NCBI RefSeq assembly: GCF_032118995.1 | Contig: NC_092668.1 | Coordinates: 13,805,501-13,869,500 of the forward strand | Reading direction: 5' to 3' | From: Asterias amurensis | Lineage: Eukaryota > Echinodermata > Asteroidea > Forcipulatida > Asteriidae | Length of the DNA stretch: 64,000 nucleotides | Shown: positions 43,913 through 56,720 of the stretch, piece after piece | How the letters are laid out: every line of letters begins with the position of its first letter | Numbering within the stretch: position 1 is the first letter of the stretch | Position numbers and translations under genes: made by a program | The notes under the pieces: generated by a model | Told to the model about the DNA's origin: nothing | Seen by the model: the letters and a program-made list of their open reading frames with translations, nothing else | The model's database searches: none

Positions 43913-46900
43913 TTGAAATTGTCCATCCAATGGTGCTAAACTTGTTTAGATTGAGCAATGATTTTGGGTCAAATTGACCCGTTGTACTTTTGATTTTCTC
44001 TGTACACAAAAACTCCGTAGGGAGGCTTGTTGAGTTCGTTTCGGAGCACAGCCGCCTACTTTTAATTTTCGGTATCAAGAAGTCTGGAAGCCGCTCTAAA
44101 ACTTTGAAATCTGAATTGGGGGACATGCCAGAATGACGCAGGTAAAAACTGCGTCTCTCTATCGTTTTTAGTTCCAGAATAATTCAAAAGTATAGCTGAA
44201 AGTTTTTATAAGTCCGGGCTTTTTTTCAACGCATATATTTGTTTTCTCCAATAATCACCACATGCCGTGTATATCATGCATTAAATATCCACAATTTACG
44301 GTGTGTGTCGGGTCTACTCTCTGACCTCTAGCTTCACTTTGAAAATCCCCATAGCAGTAATTTTTGTACGAGAGGAAAGCCCTTGAAATTGTCCATCCAA
44401 TGGTGCTACACTTGTTTAGATTGAGCAATGATTTTGGGTCAAAATGACCCGTTGTACTTTTGATTTTCTCTGTGCACAAAAATTCCGTAGGGAGGCTTGT
44501 TGAGTTCGTTTCGGAGCACAGCCGCCTACTTTTAATTTTCGGTATCAAGAAGTCTGGAAGCCGCTCTAAAACTTTGAAATCTGAATTGGGGGACATGCCA
44601 GAATGACGCAGGTACAAACTGCGTCTCTCTATCGTTTTTAGTTCCAGAATAATTCAAAAGTATAGCTGAAAGTTTTTATAAGTCCGGGCTTTTTTTCAAC
44701 GCATATATTTGTTTTCTCCAATAATCACCACATGCCGTGTATATCATGCATTAAATATCCACAATTTACGGTGTGTGTCGGGTCTACTCTCTGACCTCTA
44801 GCTTCACTTTGAAAATCCCCATAGCAGTAATTTTTGTACGAGAGGAAAGCCCTTGAAATTGTCCATCCAATGGTGCTACACTTGTTTAGATTGAGCAATG
44901 ATTTCGGGTCAAATTGACCCGTTGTACTTTTGATTTTCTCTGTGCACAAAAATTCCGTAGGGAGGCTTGTTGAGTTCGTTTCGGAGCACAGCCGCCTACT
45001 TTTAATTTTCGGTATCAAGAAGTCTGGAAGCCGCTCTAAAACTTTGAAATCTGAATTGGGGGACATGCCAGAATGACGCAGGTACAAACTGCGTCTCTCT
45101 ATCGTTTTTAGTTCCAGAATAATTCAAAAGTATAGCTGAAAGTTTTTATAAGTCCGGGCTTTTTTTCAACGCATATATTTGTTTTCTCCAATAATCACCA
45201 CATGCCGTGTATATCATGCATTAAATATCCACAATTTACGGTGTGTGTCGGGTCTACTCCCTGGCCTCTAGCTTCATTTTGAAAATCCCCATAGCAGTAA
45301 TTTTTGTACGAGAGGAAAGCCCTTGAAATTGTCCATCCAATGGTGCTAAACCTGTTTAGATTGAGCAATGATTTCGGGTCAAATTGACCCGTTGTACTTT
45401 TGATTTTCTCTGTGCACAAAAATTCCGTAGGGAGGCTTGTTGAGTTCGTTTCGGAGCACAGCCGCCTACTTTTAATTTTCGGTATCAAGAAGTCTGGAAG
45501 CCGCTCTAAAACTTTGAAATCTGAATTGGGGGACATGCCAGAATGACGCAGGTACAAACTGCGTCTCTCTATCGTTTTTAGTTCCAGAATAATTCAAAAG
45601 TATAGCTGAAAGTTTTTATAAGTCCGGGCTTTTTTTCAACGAACATATTTGTTTTCTCCAATAATCACCACATGCCGTGTATATCATGCATTAAATATCC
45701 ACAATTTACGGTGTGTGTCGGGTCTACTCTCTGGCCTCTAGCTTCACTTTGAAAATTCCCATAGCAGTAATTTTTGTACGAGAGGAAAGCCCTTGAAATT
45801 GTCCATCCAATGGTGCTAAACTTGTTTAGATTGAGCAATGATTTCGGGTCAAATTGACCCGTTGTACTTTTGATTTTCTCTGTGCACAAAAATTCCGTAG
45901 GGAGGCTTGTTGAGTTCGTTTCGGAGCACAGCTGCCTACTTTTAATTTTCGGTATCAAGAAGTCTGGAAGCCGCTCTAAAACTTTGAAATCTGAATTGGG
46001 GGACATGCCAGAATGACGCAGGTACAAACTGCGTCTCTCTATCGTTTTTAGTTCCAGAATAATTCAAAAGTATAGCTGAAAGTTTTTATAAGTCCGGGCT
46101 TTTTTTCAACGCATATATTTGTTTTCTCCAATAATCACCACATGCCGTGTATATCATGCATTAAATATCCACAATTTACGGTGTGTGTCGGGTCTACTCT
46201 CTGGCCTCTAGCTTCACGTTGAAAATTCCCATAGCAGTAATTTTTGTACGAGAGGAAAGCCCTTGAAATTGTCCATCCAATGGTGCTAAACTTGTTTAGA
46301 TTGAGCAATGATTTTGGGTCAAATTGACCCGTTGTACTTTTGATTTTCTCTGTGCACGAAAATTCCGTAGGGAGGCTTGTTGAGTTCGTTTCGGAGCACA
46401 GCTGCCTACTTTTAATTTTCGGTATCAAGAAGTCTGGAAGCCGCTCTAAAACTTTGAAATCTGAATTGGGGGACATGCCAGAATGACGCAGGTACAAACT
46501 GCGTCTCTCTATCGTTTTTAGTTCCAGAATAATTCAAAAGTATAGCTGAAAGTTTTTATAAGTCCGGGCTTTTTTTCAACGCATATATTTGTTTTCTCCA
46601 ATAATCACCACATGCCGTGTATATCATGCATTAAATATCCACAATTTACGGTGTGTGTCGGGTCTACTCTCTGGCCTCTAGCTTCACTTTGAAAATTCCC
46701 ATAGCAGTAATTTTTGTACGAGAGGAAAGCCCTTGAAATTGTCCATCCAATGGTGCTAAACTTGTTTAGATTGAGCAATGATTTTGGGTCAAATTGACCC
46801 GTTGTACTTTTGATTTTCTCTGTGCACAAAAATTCCATAGGGAGGCTTGTTGAGTTCGTTTCGGAGCACAGCCGCCTACTTTTACTTTTCGGTATCAAAA

Positions 46901-49900
46901 AGTCTGGAAGTCGCTCTAAAACTTTGAAATCTGAATTGGGGGACATGCCAGAATGACGCAGGTACAAACTGCGTCTCTCTATCGTTTTTAGTTCCAGAAT
47001 AATTCAAAAGTATAGCTGAAAGTTTTTATAAGTCCGGGCTTTTTTTCAACGCATATATTTGTTTTCTCCAATAATCACCACATGCCGTGTATATCATGCA
47101 CTAAATATCCACAATTTACGGTGTGTGTCGGGTCTACTCTCTGGCCTCTAGCTTCACTTTGAAAATTCCCATAGCAGTAATTTTTTACGAGAGGAAAGCC
47201 CTTGAAATTGTCCATCCAATGGTGCTAATCTTGTTTAGATTGAGCAATGATTTTGGGACAAATTGACCCGTTGTACTTTTGATTTTCTCTGTGCACAAAA
47301 ATTCCGTAGGGAGGCTTGTTGAGTTCGTTTCGGAGCACAGCCGCCTACTTTTAATTTTCGGTATCAAGAAGTCTGGAAGCCGCTCTAAAACTTTGAAATC
47401 TGAATTGGGGGACATGCCAGAATGACGCAGGTACAAACTGCGTCTCTCTATCGTTTTTAGTTCCAGAATAATTCAAAAGTATAGCTGAAAGTTTTTATAA
47501 GTCCGGGCTTTTTTTCAACGCATATATTTGTTTTCTCCAATAATCACCACATGCCGTGTATATCATGCATTAAATATCCACAATTTACGGTGTGTGTCGG
47601 GTCTACTCTCTGGCCTCTAGCTTCACGTTGAAAATTCCCATAGCAGTAATTTTTGTACGAGAGGAAAGCCCTTGAAATTGTCCATCCAATGGTGCTAAAC
47701 TTGTTTAGATTGAGCAATGATTTTGGGTCAAATTGACCCGTTGTACTTTTGATTTTCTCTGTGCACGAAAATTCCGTAGGGAGGCTTGTTGAGTTCGTTT
47801 CGGAGCACAGCTGCCTACTTTTAATTTTCGGTATCAAGAAGTCTGGAAGCCGCTCTAAAACTTTGAAATCTGAATTGGGGGACATGCCAGAATGACGCAG
47901 GTACAAACTGCGTCTCTCTATCGTTTTTAGTTCCAGAATAATTCAAAAGTATAGCTGAAAGTTTTTATAAGTCCGGGCTTTTTTTCAACGCATATATTTG
48001 TTTTCTCCAATAATCACCACATGCCGTGTATATCATGCATTAAATATCCACAATTTACGGTGTGTGTCGGGTCTACTCTCTGGCCTCTAGCTTCACTTTG
48101 AAAATTCCCATAGCAGTAATTTTTGTACGAGAGGAAAGCCCTTGAAATTGTCCATCCAATGGTGCTAAACTTGTTTAGATTGAGCAATGATTTTGGGTCA
48201 AATTGACCCGTTGTACTTTTGATTTTCTCTGTACACAAAAACTCCGTAGGGAGGCTTGTTGAGTTCGTTTCGGAGCACAGCCGCCTACTTTTAATTTTCG
48301 GTATCAAGAAGTCTGGAAGCCGCTCTAAAACTTTGAAATCTGAATTGGGGGACATGCCAGAATGACGCAGGTAAAAACTGCGTCTCTCTATCGTTTTTAG
48401 TTCCAGAATAATTCAAAAGTATAGCTGAAAGTTTTTATAAGTCCGGGCTTTTTTTCAACGCATATATTTGTTTTCTCCAATAATCACCACATGCCGTGTA
48501 TATCATGCATTAAATATCCACAATTTACGGTGTGTGTCGGGTCTACTCTCTGACCTCTAGCTTCACTTTGAAAATCCCCATAGCAGTAATTTTTGTACGA
48601 GAGGAAAGCCCTTGAAATTGTCCATCCAATGGTGCTACACTTGTTTAGATTGAGCAATGATTTTGGGTCAAAATGACCCGTTGTACTTTTGATTTTCTCT
48701 GTGCACAAAAATTCCGTAGGGAGGCTTGTTGAGTTCGTTTCGGAGCACAGCCGCCTACTTTTAATTTTCGGTATCAAGAAGTCTGGAAGCCGCTCTAAAA
48801 CTTTGAAATCTGAATTGGGGGACATGCCAGAATGACGCAGGTACAAACTGCGTCTCTCTATCGTTTTTAGTTCCAGAATAATTCAAAAGTATAGCTGAAA
48901 GTTTTTATAAGTTCGGGCTTTTTTTCAACGCATATATTTGTTTTCTCCAATAATCACCACATGCTGTGTATATTATGCATTAAATATCCACAATTTACGG
49001 TGTGTGTCGGGTCTACTCCCTGGCCTCTAGCTTCATTTTGAAAATCCCCATAGCAGTATTTTTTGTACGAGAGGAAAGCCCTTGAACTTGTCCATCCAAT
49101 GGTGCTAAACCTGTTTAGATTGAGCAATGATTTCGGGTCAAATTGACCCGTTGTACTTTTGATTTTCTCTGTGCACAAAAATTCCGTAGGGAGGCTTGTT
49201 GAGTTCGTTTCGGAGCACAGCCGCCTACTTTTAATTTTCGGTATCAAGAAGTCTGGAAGTCGCTCTAAAACTTTGAAATCTGAATTGGGGGACATGCCAG
49301 AATGACGCAGGTACAAACTGCGTCTCTCTATCGTTTTTAGTTCCAGAATAATTCAAAAGTATAGCTGAAAGTTTTTATAAGTCCGGGCTTTTTTTCAACG
49401 CATATATTTGTTTTCTCCAATAATCACCACATGCCGTGTATATCATGCATTAAATATCCACAATTTACGGTGTGTGTCGGGTCTACTCTCTGGCCTCTAG
49501 CTTCACTTTGAAAATTCCCATAGCAGTAATTTTTGTACGAGAGGAAAGCCCTTGAAATTGTCCATCCAATTGTGCTAAACTTGTTTAGATTGAGCAATGA
49601 TTTTGTGTCAAATTGACCCGTTGTACTTTTGATTTTCTCTGTGCACAAAAATTCCGTAGGGAGGCTTGTTGAGTTCGTTTCGGAGCACAGCCGCCTACTT
49701 TTAATTTTCGGTATCAAAAAGTCTGGAAGTCGCTCTAAAACTTTGAAATCTGAATTGGGGGACATGCCAGAATGACGCAGGTACAAACTGCGTCTCTCTA
49801 TCGTTTTTAGTTCCAGAATAATTCAAAAGTATAGCTGAAAGTTTTTATAAGTCCGGGCTTTTTTTCAACGCATATATTTGTTTTCTCCAATAATCACCAC

Positions 49901-52228
49901 ATGCCGTGTATATCATGCATTAAATATCCACAATTTACGGTGTGTGTCGGGTCTACTCTCTGGCCTCTAGCTTCACTTTGAAAATTCCCATAGCAGTAAT
50001 TTTTGTACGAGAGGAAAGCCCTTGAACTTGTCCATCCAATGGTGCTAAACTTGTTTAGATTGAGCAATGATTTTGGGTCAAATTGACCCGTTGTACTTTT
50101 GATTTTCTCTGTGCACAAAAATTCCGTAGGGAGGCTTGTTGAGTTCGTTTCGGAGCACAGCCGCCTACTTTTAATTTTCGGTATCAAAAAGTCTGGAAGT
50201 CGCTCTAAAACTTTGAAATCTGAATTGGGGGACATGCCAGAATGACGCAGGTACAAACTGCGTCTCTCTATCGTTTTTAGTTCCAGAATAATTCAAAAGT
50301 ATAGCTGAAAGTTTTTATAAGTCCGGGCTTTTTTTCAACGCATATATTTGTTTTCTCCAATAATCACCACATGCCGTGTATATCATGCATTAAATATCCA
50401 CAATTTACGGTGTGTGTCGGGTCTACTCTCTGGCCTCTAGCTTCACTTTGAAAATTCCCATAGCAGTAATTTTTGTACGAGAGGAAAGCCCTTGAAATTG
50501 TCCATCCAATGGTGCTAAACTTGTTTAGATTGAGCAATGATTTTGGGTCAAATTGACCCGTTGTACTTTTGATTTTCTCTGTGCACAAAAATTCCGTAGG
50601 GAGGCTTGTTGAGTTCGTTTCGGAGCACAGCCGCCTACTTTTAATTTTCGGTATCAAAAAGTCTGGAAGTCGCTCTAAAACTTTGAAATCTGAATTGGGG
50701 GACATGCCAGAATGACGCAGGTACAAACTGCGTCTCTCTATCGTTTTTAGTTCCAGAATAATTCAAAAGTATAGCTGAAAGTTTTTATAAGTCCGGGCTT
50801 TTTTTCAACGCATATATTTGTTTTCTCCAATAATCACCACATGCCGTGTATATCATGCATTAAATATCCACAATTTACGGTGTGTGTCGGGTCTACTCTC
50901 TGGCCTCTAGCTTCACTTTGAAAATTCCCATAGCAGTAATTTTTTGTACGAGAGGAAAGCCCTTGAAATTGTCCATCCAATGGTGCTAAACTTGTTTAGA
51001 TTGAGCAATGATTTCGGGTCAAATTGACCCGTTGTACTTTTGATTTTCTCTGTGCACAAAAATTCCGTAGGGAGGCTTGTTGAGTTCGTTTCGGAGCACA
51101 GCCGCCTACTTTTAATTTTCGGTATCAAAAAGTATGGAAGTCGCTCTAAAACTTTGAAATCTGAATTGGGGGACATGCCAGAATGACGCAGGTACAAACT
51201 GCGTCTCTCTATCGTTTTTAGTTCCAGAATAATTCAAAAGTATAGCTGAAAGTTTTTATAAGTCCGGGCTTTTTTTCAACGCATATATTTGTTTTCTCCA
51301 ATAATCACCACATGCCGTGTATATCATGCATTAAATATCCACAATTTATGGTGTGTGTCGGGTCTACTCTCTGGCCTCTAGCTTCATTTTGAAAATCCCC
51401 ATAGCAGTAATTTTTGTACGAGAGGAAAGCCCTTGAAATTGTCCATCCAATGAGGCTAAACTTGTTTAGATTGAGCAATGATTTTGGGTCAAATTGAGCC
51501 GTTGTACTTTTGATTTTCTCTGTGCACAAAAATTCCGTAGGGAGGCTTGTTGAGTTCGTTTCGGAGCACAGCCGCCTACTTTTAATTTTCGGTATCAAGA
51601 AGTCTGGAAGCCGCTCTAAAACTTTGAAATCTGAATTGGGGGACATACCAGAATGACGCAGGTACAAACTGCGTCTCTCTATCGTTTTTAGTTCCAGAAT
51701 AATTCAAAAGTATAGCTGAAAGTTTTTATAAGTCCGGGCTTTTTTTCAACGCATATATTTGTTTTCTCCAATAATCACCACATGCCGTGTATATCATGCA
51801 TTAAATATCCACAATTTACGGTGTGTGTCGGGTCTACTCTCTGGCCTCTAGCTTCACTTTGAAAATTCCCATAGCAGTAATTTTGTATGAGAGGAAAGCC
51901 CTTGAACTTGTCCATCCAATGGTGCTAAACTTGTTTAGATTGAGCAATGATTTTGTGTCAAATTGACCCGTTGTACTTTTGATTTTCTCTGTGCACAAAA
52001 ATTCCGTAGGGAGGCTTGTTGAGTTCGTTTCGGAGCACAGCCGCCTACTTTTAATTTTCGGTATCAAGAAGTCTGGAAGCCGCTCTAAAACTTTGAAATC
52101 TGAATTGGGGGACATGCCAGAATGACGCAGGTACAAACTGCGTCTCTCTATCGTTTTTAGTTCCAGAATAATTCAAAGGTATAGCTGAAAGTTTTTATAA
52201 GTCCGGGCTTTTTTTCAACGCATATATT
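43913..52228. repeat. 470-bp satellite, block 2
   Basis: Resumes at CTTGAAATTGTCCATCC and runs about 17.7 monomers without interruption. Single-base indels at T runs shorten the reverse ORF in a few units (for example near 47186, 50941 and 51882). Confidence 0.95.
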
Positions 52229-53370
52229 TGTGTATGGTTGTGTAGTTTCCCGTTGACTTGTGTATGGTTGTGTAGTTTCCCGTTGACTTGTGTATGGTTG
52301 TGTAGTTTCCCATCGACTTGTGTATGGTTGTGTAGTTTCCCATTGACTTGTGTATGGTTGTGTAGTTTCCTATTGAATTGTGTATGGTTGTGTAGTTCCC
52401 CATTGACTTGTGTATGGTTGTGTAGTTTCCCTTTGACTTGTGTATGGTTGTGTAGTTTCCCATTGACTTTTGTATGGTTGTGTAGTTTCCCATTGACTTG
52501 TATATGGTTGTGTAGTTTCCCATTGATTTGTGTATGGTTGTGTAGTTTCCCATTGCATTGTGTATGGTTGTGTAGTTTCCTATTGACTTGTGTATGGTTG
52601 TGTAGTTTCCTATTGACTTGTGTATGGTTGTGTAGTTTCCCAATGACTTGTGTATGGTTGTGTAGTTTCCTATTGACTTGTGTATGGTTGTGTAGTTTCC
52701 TATTGACTTGTCTATGGTTGTGTAGTTTCCCATTGACTTGTGTATGGTTGTGTAGTTTCCCATTGACTTGTGTATGGTTGTGTAGTTCCCCATTGACTTG
52801 TGTATGGTTGTGTAGTTTCCCTATGACTTGTGTATGGTTGTGTAGTTTCCCATTGACTTGTGTACGGTTGTGTAGTTCCCCATTGACTTGTGTATGGTTG
52901 TGTAGTTTCCCATTGACTTGTGTATGGTTGTGTATAGTTTCCAATTGACATGTGTATGGTTGTGTAGTTTCCCATTGACTTGTATATGGTTGTGTAGTTT
53001 CCCATTGACTTGTGTATGGTTGTGTAGTTTCCCATTGACTTGTGTATGGTTGTGTAGTTTCCCATTGACTTGTGTATGGTTGTGTAGTTTCCTATTGACT
53101 TGTGTATGGCTGTGTAGTTTCCCATTGACTTGTGTATGGTTGTGTAGTTTCCCATTGCATTGTGTATGGTTGTGTAGTTTCCCATTGACTTGTGTATGGT
53201 TGTGTAGTTTCCCATTGACTTGTGTATGGTTGTGTAGTTTCCCATTGACTTGTGTATGGTTGTGTAGTTTCCCCTTTGACTTGTGTATGGTTGTGTAGTT
53301 TCCCATTGACTTGTGTATGGTTGTGTAGTTCCCATCAAGTTGTGTACGGTTGTGTAATTTCCCATTAACT
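52229..53370. repeat. 30-bp minisatellite array 2
   Basis: About 38 units. Nearly the same unit-by-unit variant order as arrays 3 and 4; one unit reads CAATGAC near 52641 where arrays 3 and 4 have CATTGAC. Confidence 0.95.
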
Positions 53371-55578
53371 TGAAATTGTCCATCCAATGGTGCTAAACTT
53401 GTTTAGATTGAGCAATGATTTTGGGTCAAATTGACCCGTTGTACTTTTGATTTTCTCTGTACACAAAAACTCCGTAGGGAGGCTTGTTGAGTTCGTTTCG
53501 GAGCACAGCCGCCTACTTTTAATTTTCGGTATCAAGAAGTCTGGAAGCCGCTCTAAAACTTTGAAATCTGAATTGGGGGACATGCCAGAATGACGCAGGT
53601 AAAAACTGCGTCTCTCTATCGTTTTTAGTTCCAGAATAATTCAAAAGTATAGCTGAAAGTTTTTATAAGTCCGGGCTTTTTTTCAACGCATATATTTGTT
53701 TTCTCCAATAATCACCACATGCCGTGTATATCATGCATTAAATATCCACAATTTACGGTGTGTGTCGGGTCTACTCTCTGACCTCTAGCTTCACTTTGAA
53801 AATCCCCATAGCAGTAATTTTTGTACGAGAGGAAAGCCCTTGAAATTGTCCATCTAATGGTGCTACACTTGTTTAGATTGAGCAATGATTTTGGGTCAAA
53901 ATGACCCGTTGTACTTTTGATTTTCTCTGTGCACAAAAATTCCGTATAGGGAGGCTTGTTGAGTTCGTTTCGGAGCACAGCCGCCTACTTTTAATTTTCG
54001 GTATCAAGAAGTCTGGAAGCCGCTCTAAAACTTTGAAATCTGAATTGGGGGACATGCCAGAATGACGCAGGTACAAACTGCGTCTCTCTATCGTTTTTAG
54101 TTCCAGAATAATTCAAAAGTATAGCTGAAAGTTTTTATAAGTCCGGGCTTTTTTTCAACGCATATATTTGTTTTCTCCAATAATCACCACATGCTGTGTA
54201 TATTATGCATTAAATATCCACAATTTACGGTGTGTGTCTAGTCTACTCCCTGGCCTCTAGCTTCATTTTGAAAATCCCCATAGCAGTAATTTTTGTACGA
54301 GAGGAAAGCCCTTGAAATTGTCCATCCAATGGTGCTAAACCTGTTTAGATTGAGCAATGATTTCGGGTCAAATTGACCCGTTGTACTTTTGATTTTCTCT
54401 GTGCACAAAAATTCCGTAGGGAGGCTTGTTGAGTTCGTTTCGGAGCACAGCCGCCTACTTTTAATTTTCGGTATCAAGAAGTCTGGAAGCCGCTCTAAAA
54501 CTTTGAAATCTGAATTGGGGGACATGCCAGAATGACGCAGGTACAAACTGCGTCTCTCTATCGTTTTTAGTTCCAGAATAATTCAAAAGTATAGCTGAAA
54601 GTTTTTATAAGTCCGGGCTTTTTTTCAACGCATATATTTGTTTTCTCCAATAATCACCACATGCCGTGTATATCATGCATTAAATATCCACAATTTACGG
54701 TGTGTGTCGGGTCTACTCTCTGGCCTCTAGCTTCACTTTGAAAATTCCCATAGCAGTAATTTTGGTACGAGAGGAAAGCCCTTGAAATTGTCCATCCAAT
54801 GGTGCTAAACTTGTTTAGATTGAGCAATGATTTTGGGTCAAATTGACCCGTTGTACTTTTGATTTTCTCTGTGCACAAAAATTCCGTAGGGAGGCTTGTT
54901 GAGTTCGTTTCGGAGCACAGCCGCCTACTTTTAATTTTCGGTATCAAGAAGTCTGGAAGCCGCTCTAAAACTTTGAAATCTGAATTGGGGGACATGCCAG
55001 AATGACGCAGGTACAAACTGCGTCTCTCTATCGTTTTTAGTTCCAGAATAATTCAAAAGTATAGCTGAAAGTTTTTATAAGTCCGGGCTTTTTTTCAACG
55101 CATATATTTGTTTTCTCCAATAATCACCACATGCCGTGTATATCATGCATTAAATATCCACAATTTACGGTGTGTGTCGGGTCTACTCTCTGGCCTCTAG
55201 CTTCACTTTGAAAATTCCCATAGCAGTAATTTTTGTATGAGAGGAAAGCCCTTGAACTTGTCCATCCAATGGTGCTAAACTTGTTTAGATTGAGCAATGA
55301 TTTTGTGTCAAATTGACCCGTTGTACTTTTGATTTTCTCTGTGCACAAAAATTCCGTAGGGAGGCTTGTTGAGTTCGTTTCGGAGCACAGCCGCCTACTT
55401 TTAATTTTCGGTATCAAGAAGTCTGGAAGCCGCTCTAAAACTTTGAAATCTGAATTGGGGGACATGCCAGAATGACGCAGGTACAAACTGCGTCTCTCTA
55501 TCGTTTTTAGTTCCAGAATAATTCAAAGGTATAGCTGAAAGTTTTTATAAGTCCGGGCTTTTTTTCAACGCATATATT
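53371..55578. repeat. 470-bp satellite, block 3
   Basis: About 4.7 monomers. Includes the variant TTCCGTATAGGGAGG near 53941, which adds 2 bp and shifts the reverse frame, and the variant GTGTCTAGTCTACTCC near 54235. Confidence 0.95.
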
Positions 55579-56720
55579 TGTGTATGGTTGTGTAGTTTCC
55601 CGTTGACTTGTGTATGGTTGTGTAGTTTCCCGTTGACTTGTGTATGGTTGTGTAGTTTCCCATCGACTTGTGTATGGTTGTGTAGTTTCCCATTGACTTG
55701 TGTATGGTTGTGTAGTTTCCTATTGAATTGTGTATGGTTGTGTAGTTCCCCATTGACTTGTGTATGGTTGTGTAGTTTCCCTTTGACTTGTGTATGGTTG
55801 TGTAGTTTCCCATTGACTTTTGTATGGTTGTGTAGTTTCCCATTGACTTGTATATGGTTGTGTAGTTTCCCATTGATTTGTGTATGGTTGTGTAGTTTCC
55901 CATTGCATTGTGTATGGTTGTGTAGTTTCCTATTGACTTGTGTATGGTTGTGTAGTTTCCTATTGACTTGTGTATGGTTGTGTAGTTTCCCATTGACTTG
56001 TGTATGGTTGTGTAGTTTCCTATTGACTTGTGTATGGTTGTGTAGTTTCCTATTGACTTGTCTATGGTTGTGTAGTTTCCCATTGACTTGTGTATGGTTG
56101 TGTAGTTTCCCATTGACTTGTGTATGGTTGTGTAGTTCCCCATTGACTTGTGTATGGTTGTGTAGTTTCCCTATGACTTGTGTATGGTTGTGTAGTTTCC
56201 CATTGACTTGTGTACGGTTGTGTAGTTCCCCATTGACTTGTGTATGGTTGTGTAGTTTCCCATTGACTTGTGTATGGTTGTGTATAGTTTCCAATTGACA
56301 TGTGTATGGTTGTGTAGTTTCCCATTGACTTGTATATGGTTGTGTAGTTTCCCATTGACTTGTGTATGGTTGTGTAGTTTCCCATTGACTTGTGTATGGT
56401 TGTGTAGTTTCCCATTGACTTGTGTATGGTTGTGTAGTTTCCTATTGACTTGTGTATGGCTGTGTAGTTTCCCATTGACTTGTGTATGGTTGTGTAGTTT
56501 CCCATTGCATTGTGTATGGTTGTGTAGTTTCCCATTGACTTGTGTATGGTTGTGTAGTTTCCCATTGACTTGTGTATGGTTGTGTAGTTTCCCATTGACT
56601 TGTGAATGGTTGTGTAGTTTCCCCTTTGACTTGTGTATGGTTGTGTAGTTTCCCATTGACTTGTGTATGGTTGTGTAGTTCCCATCAAGTTGTGTACGGT
56701 TGTGTAATTTCCCATTAACT
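55579..56720. repeat. 30-bp minisatellite array 3
   Basis: Same length as array 2, with one TTGTGAATGG unit near 56602 that is shared with array 4 and absent from array 2. Confidence 0.95.
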
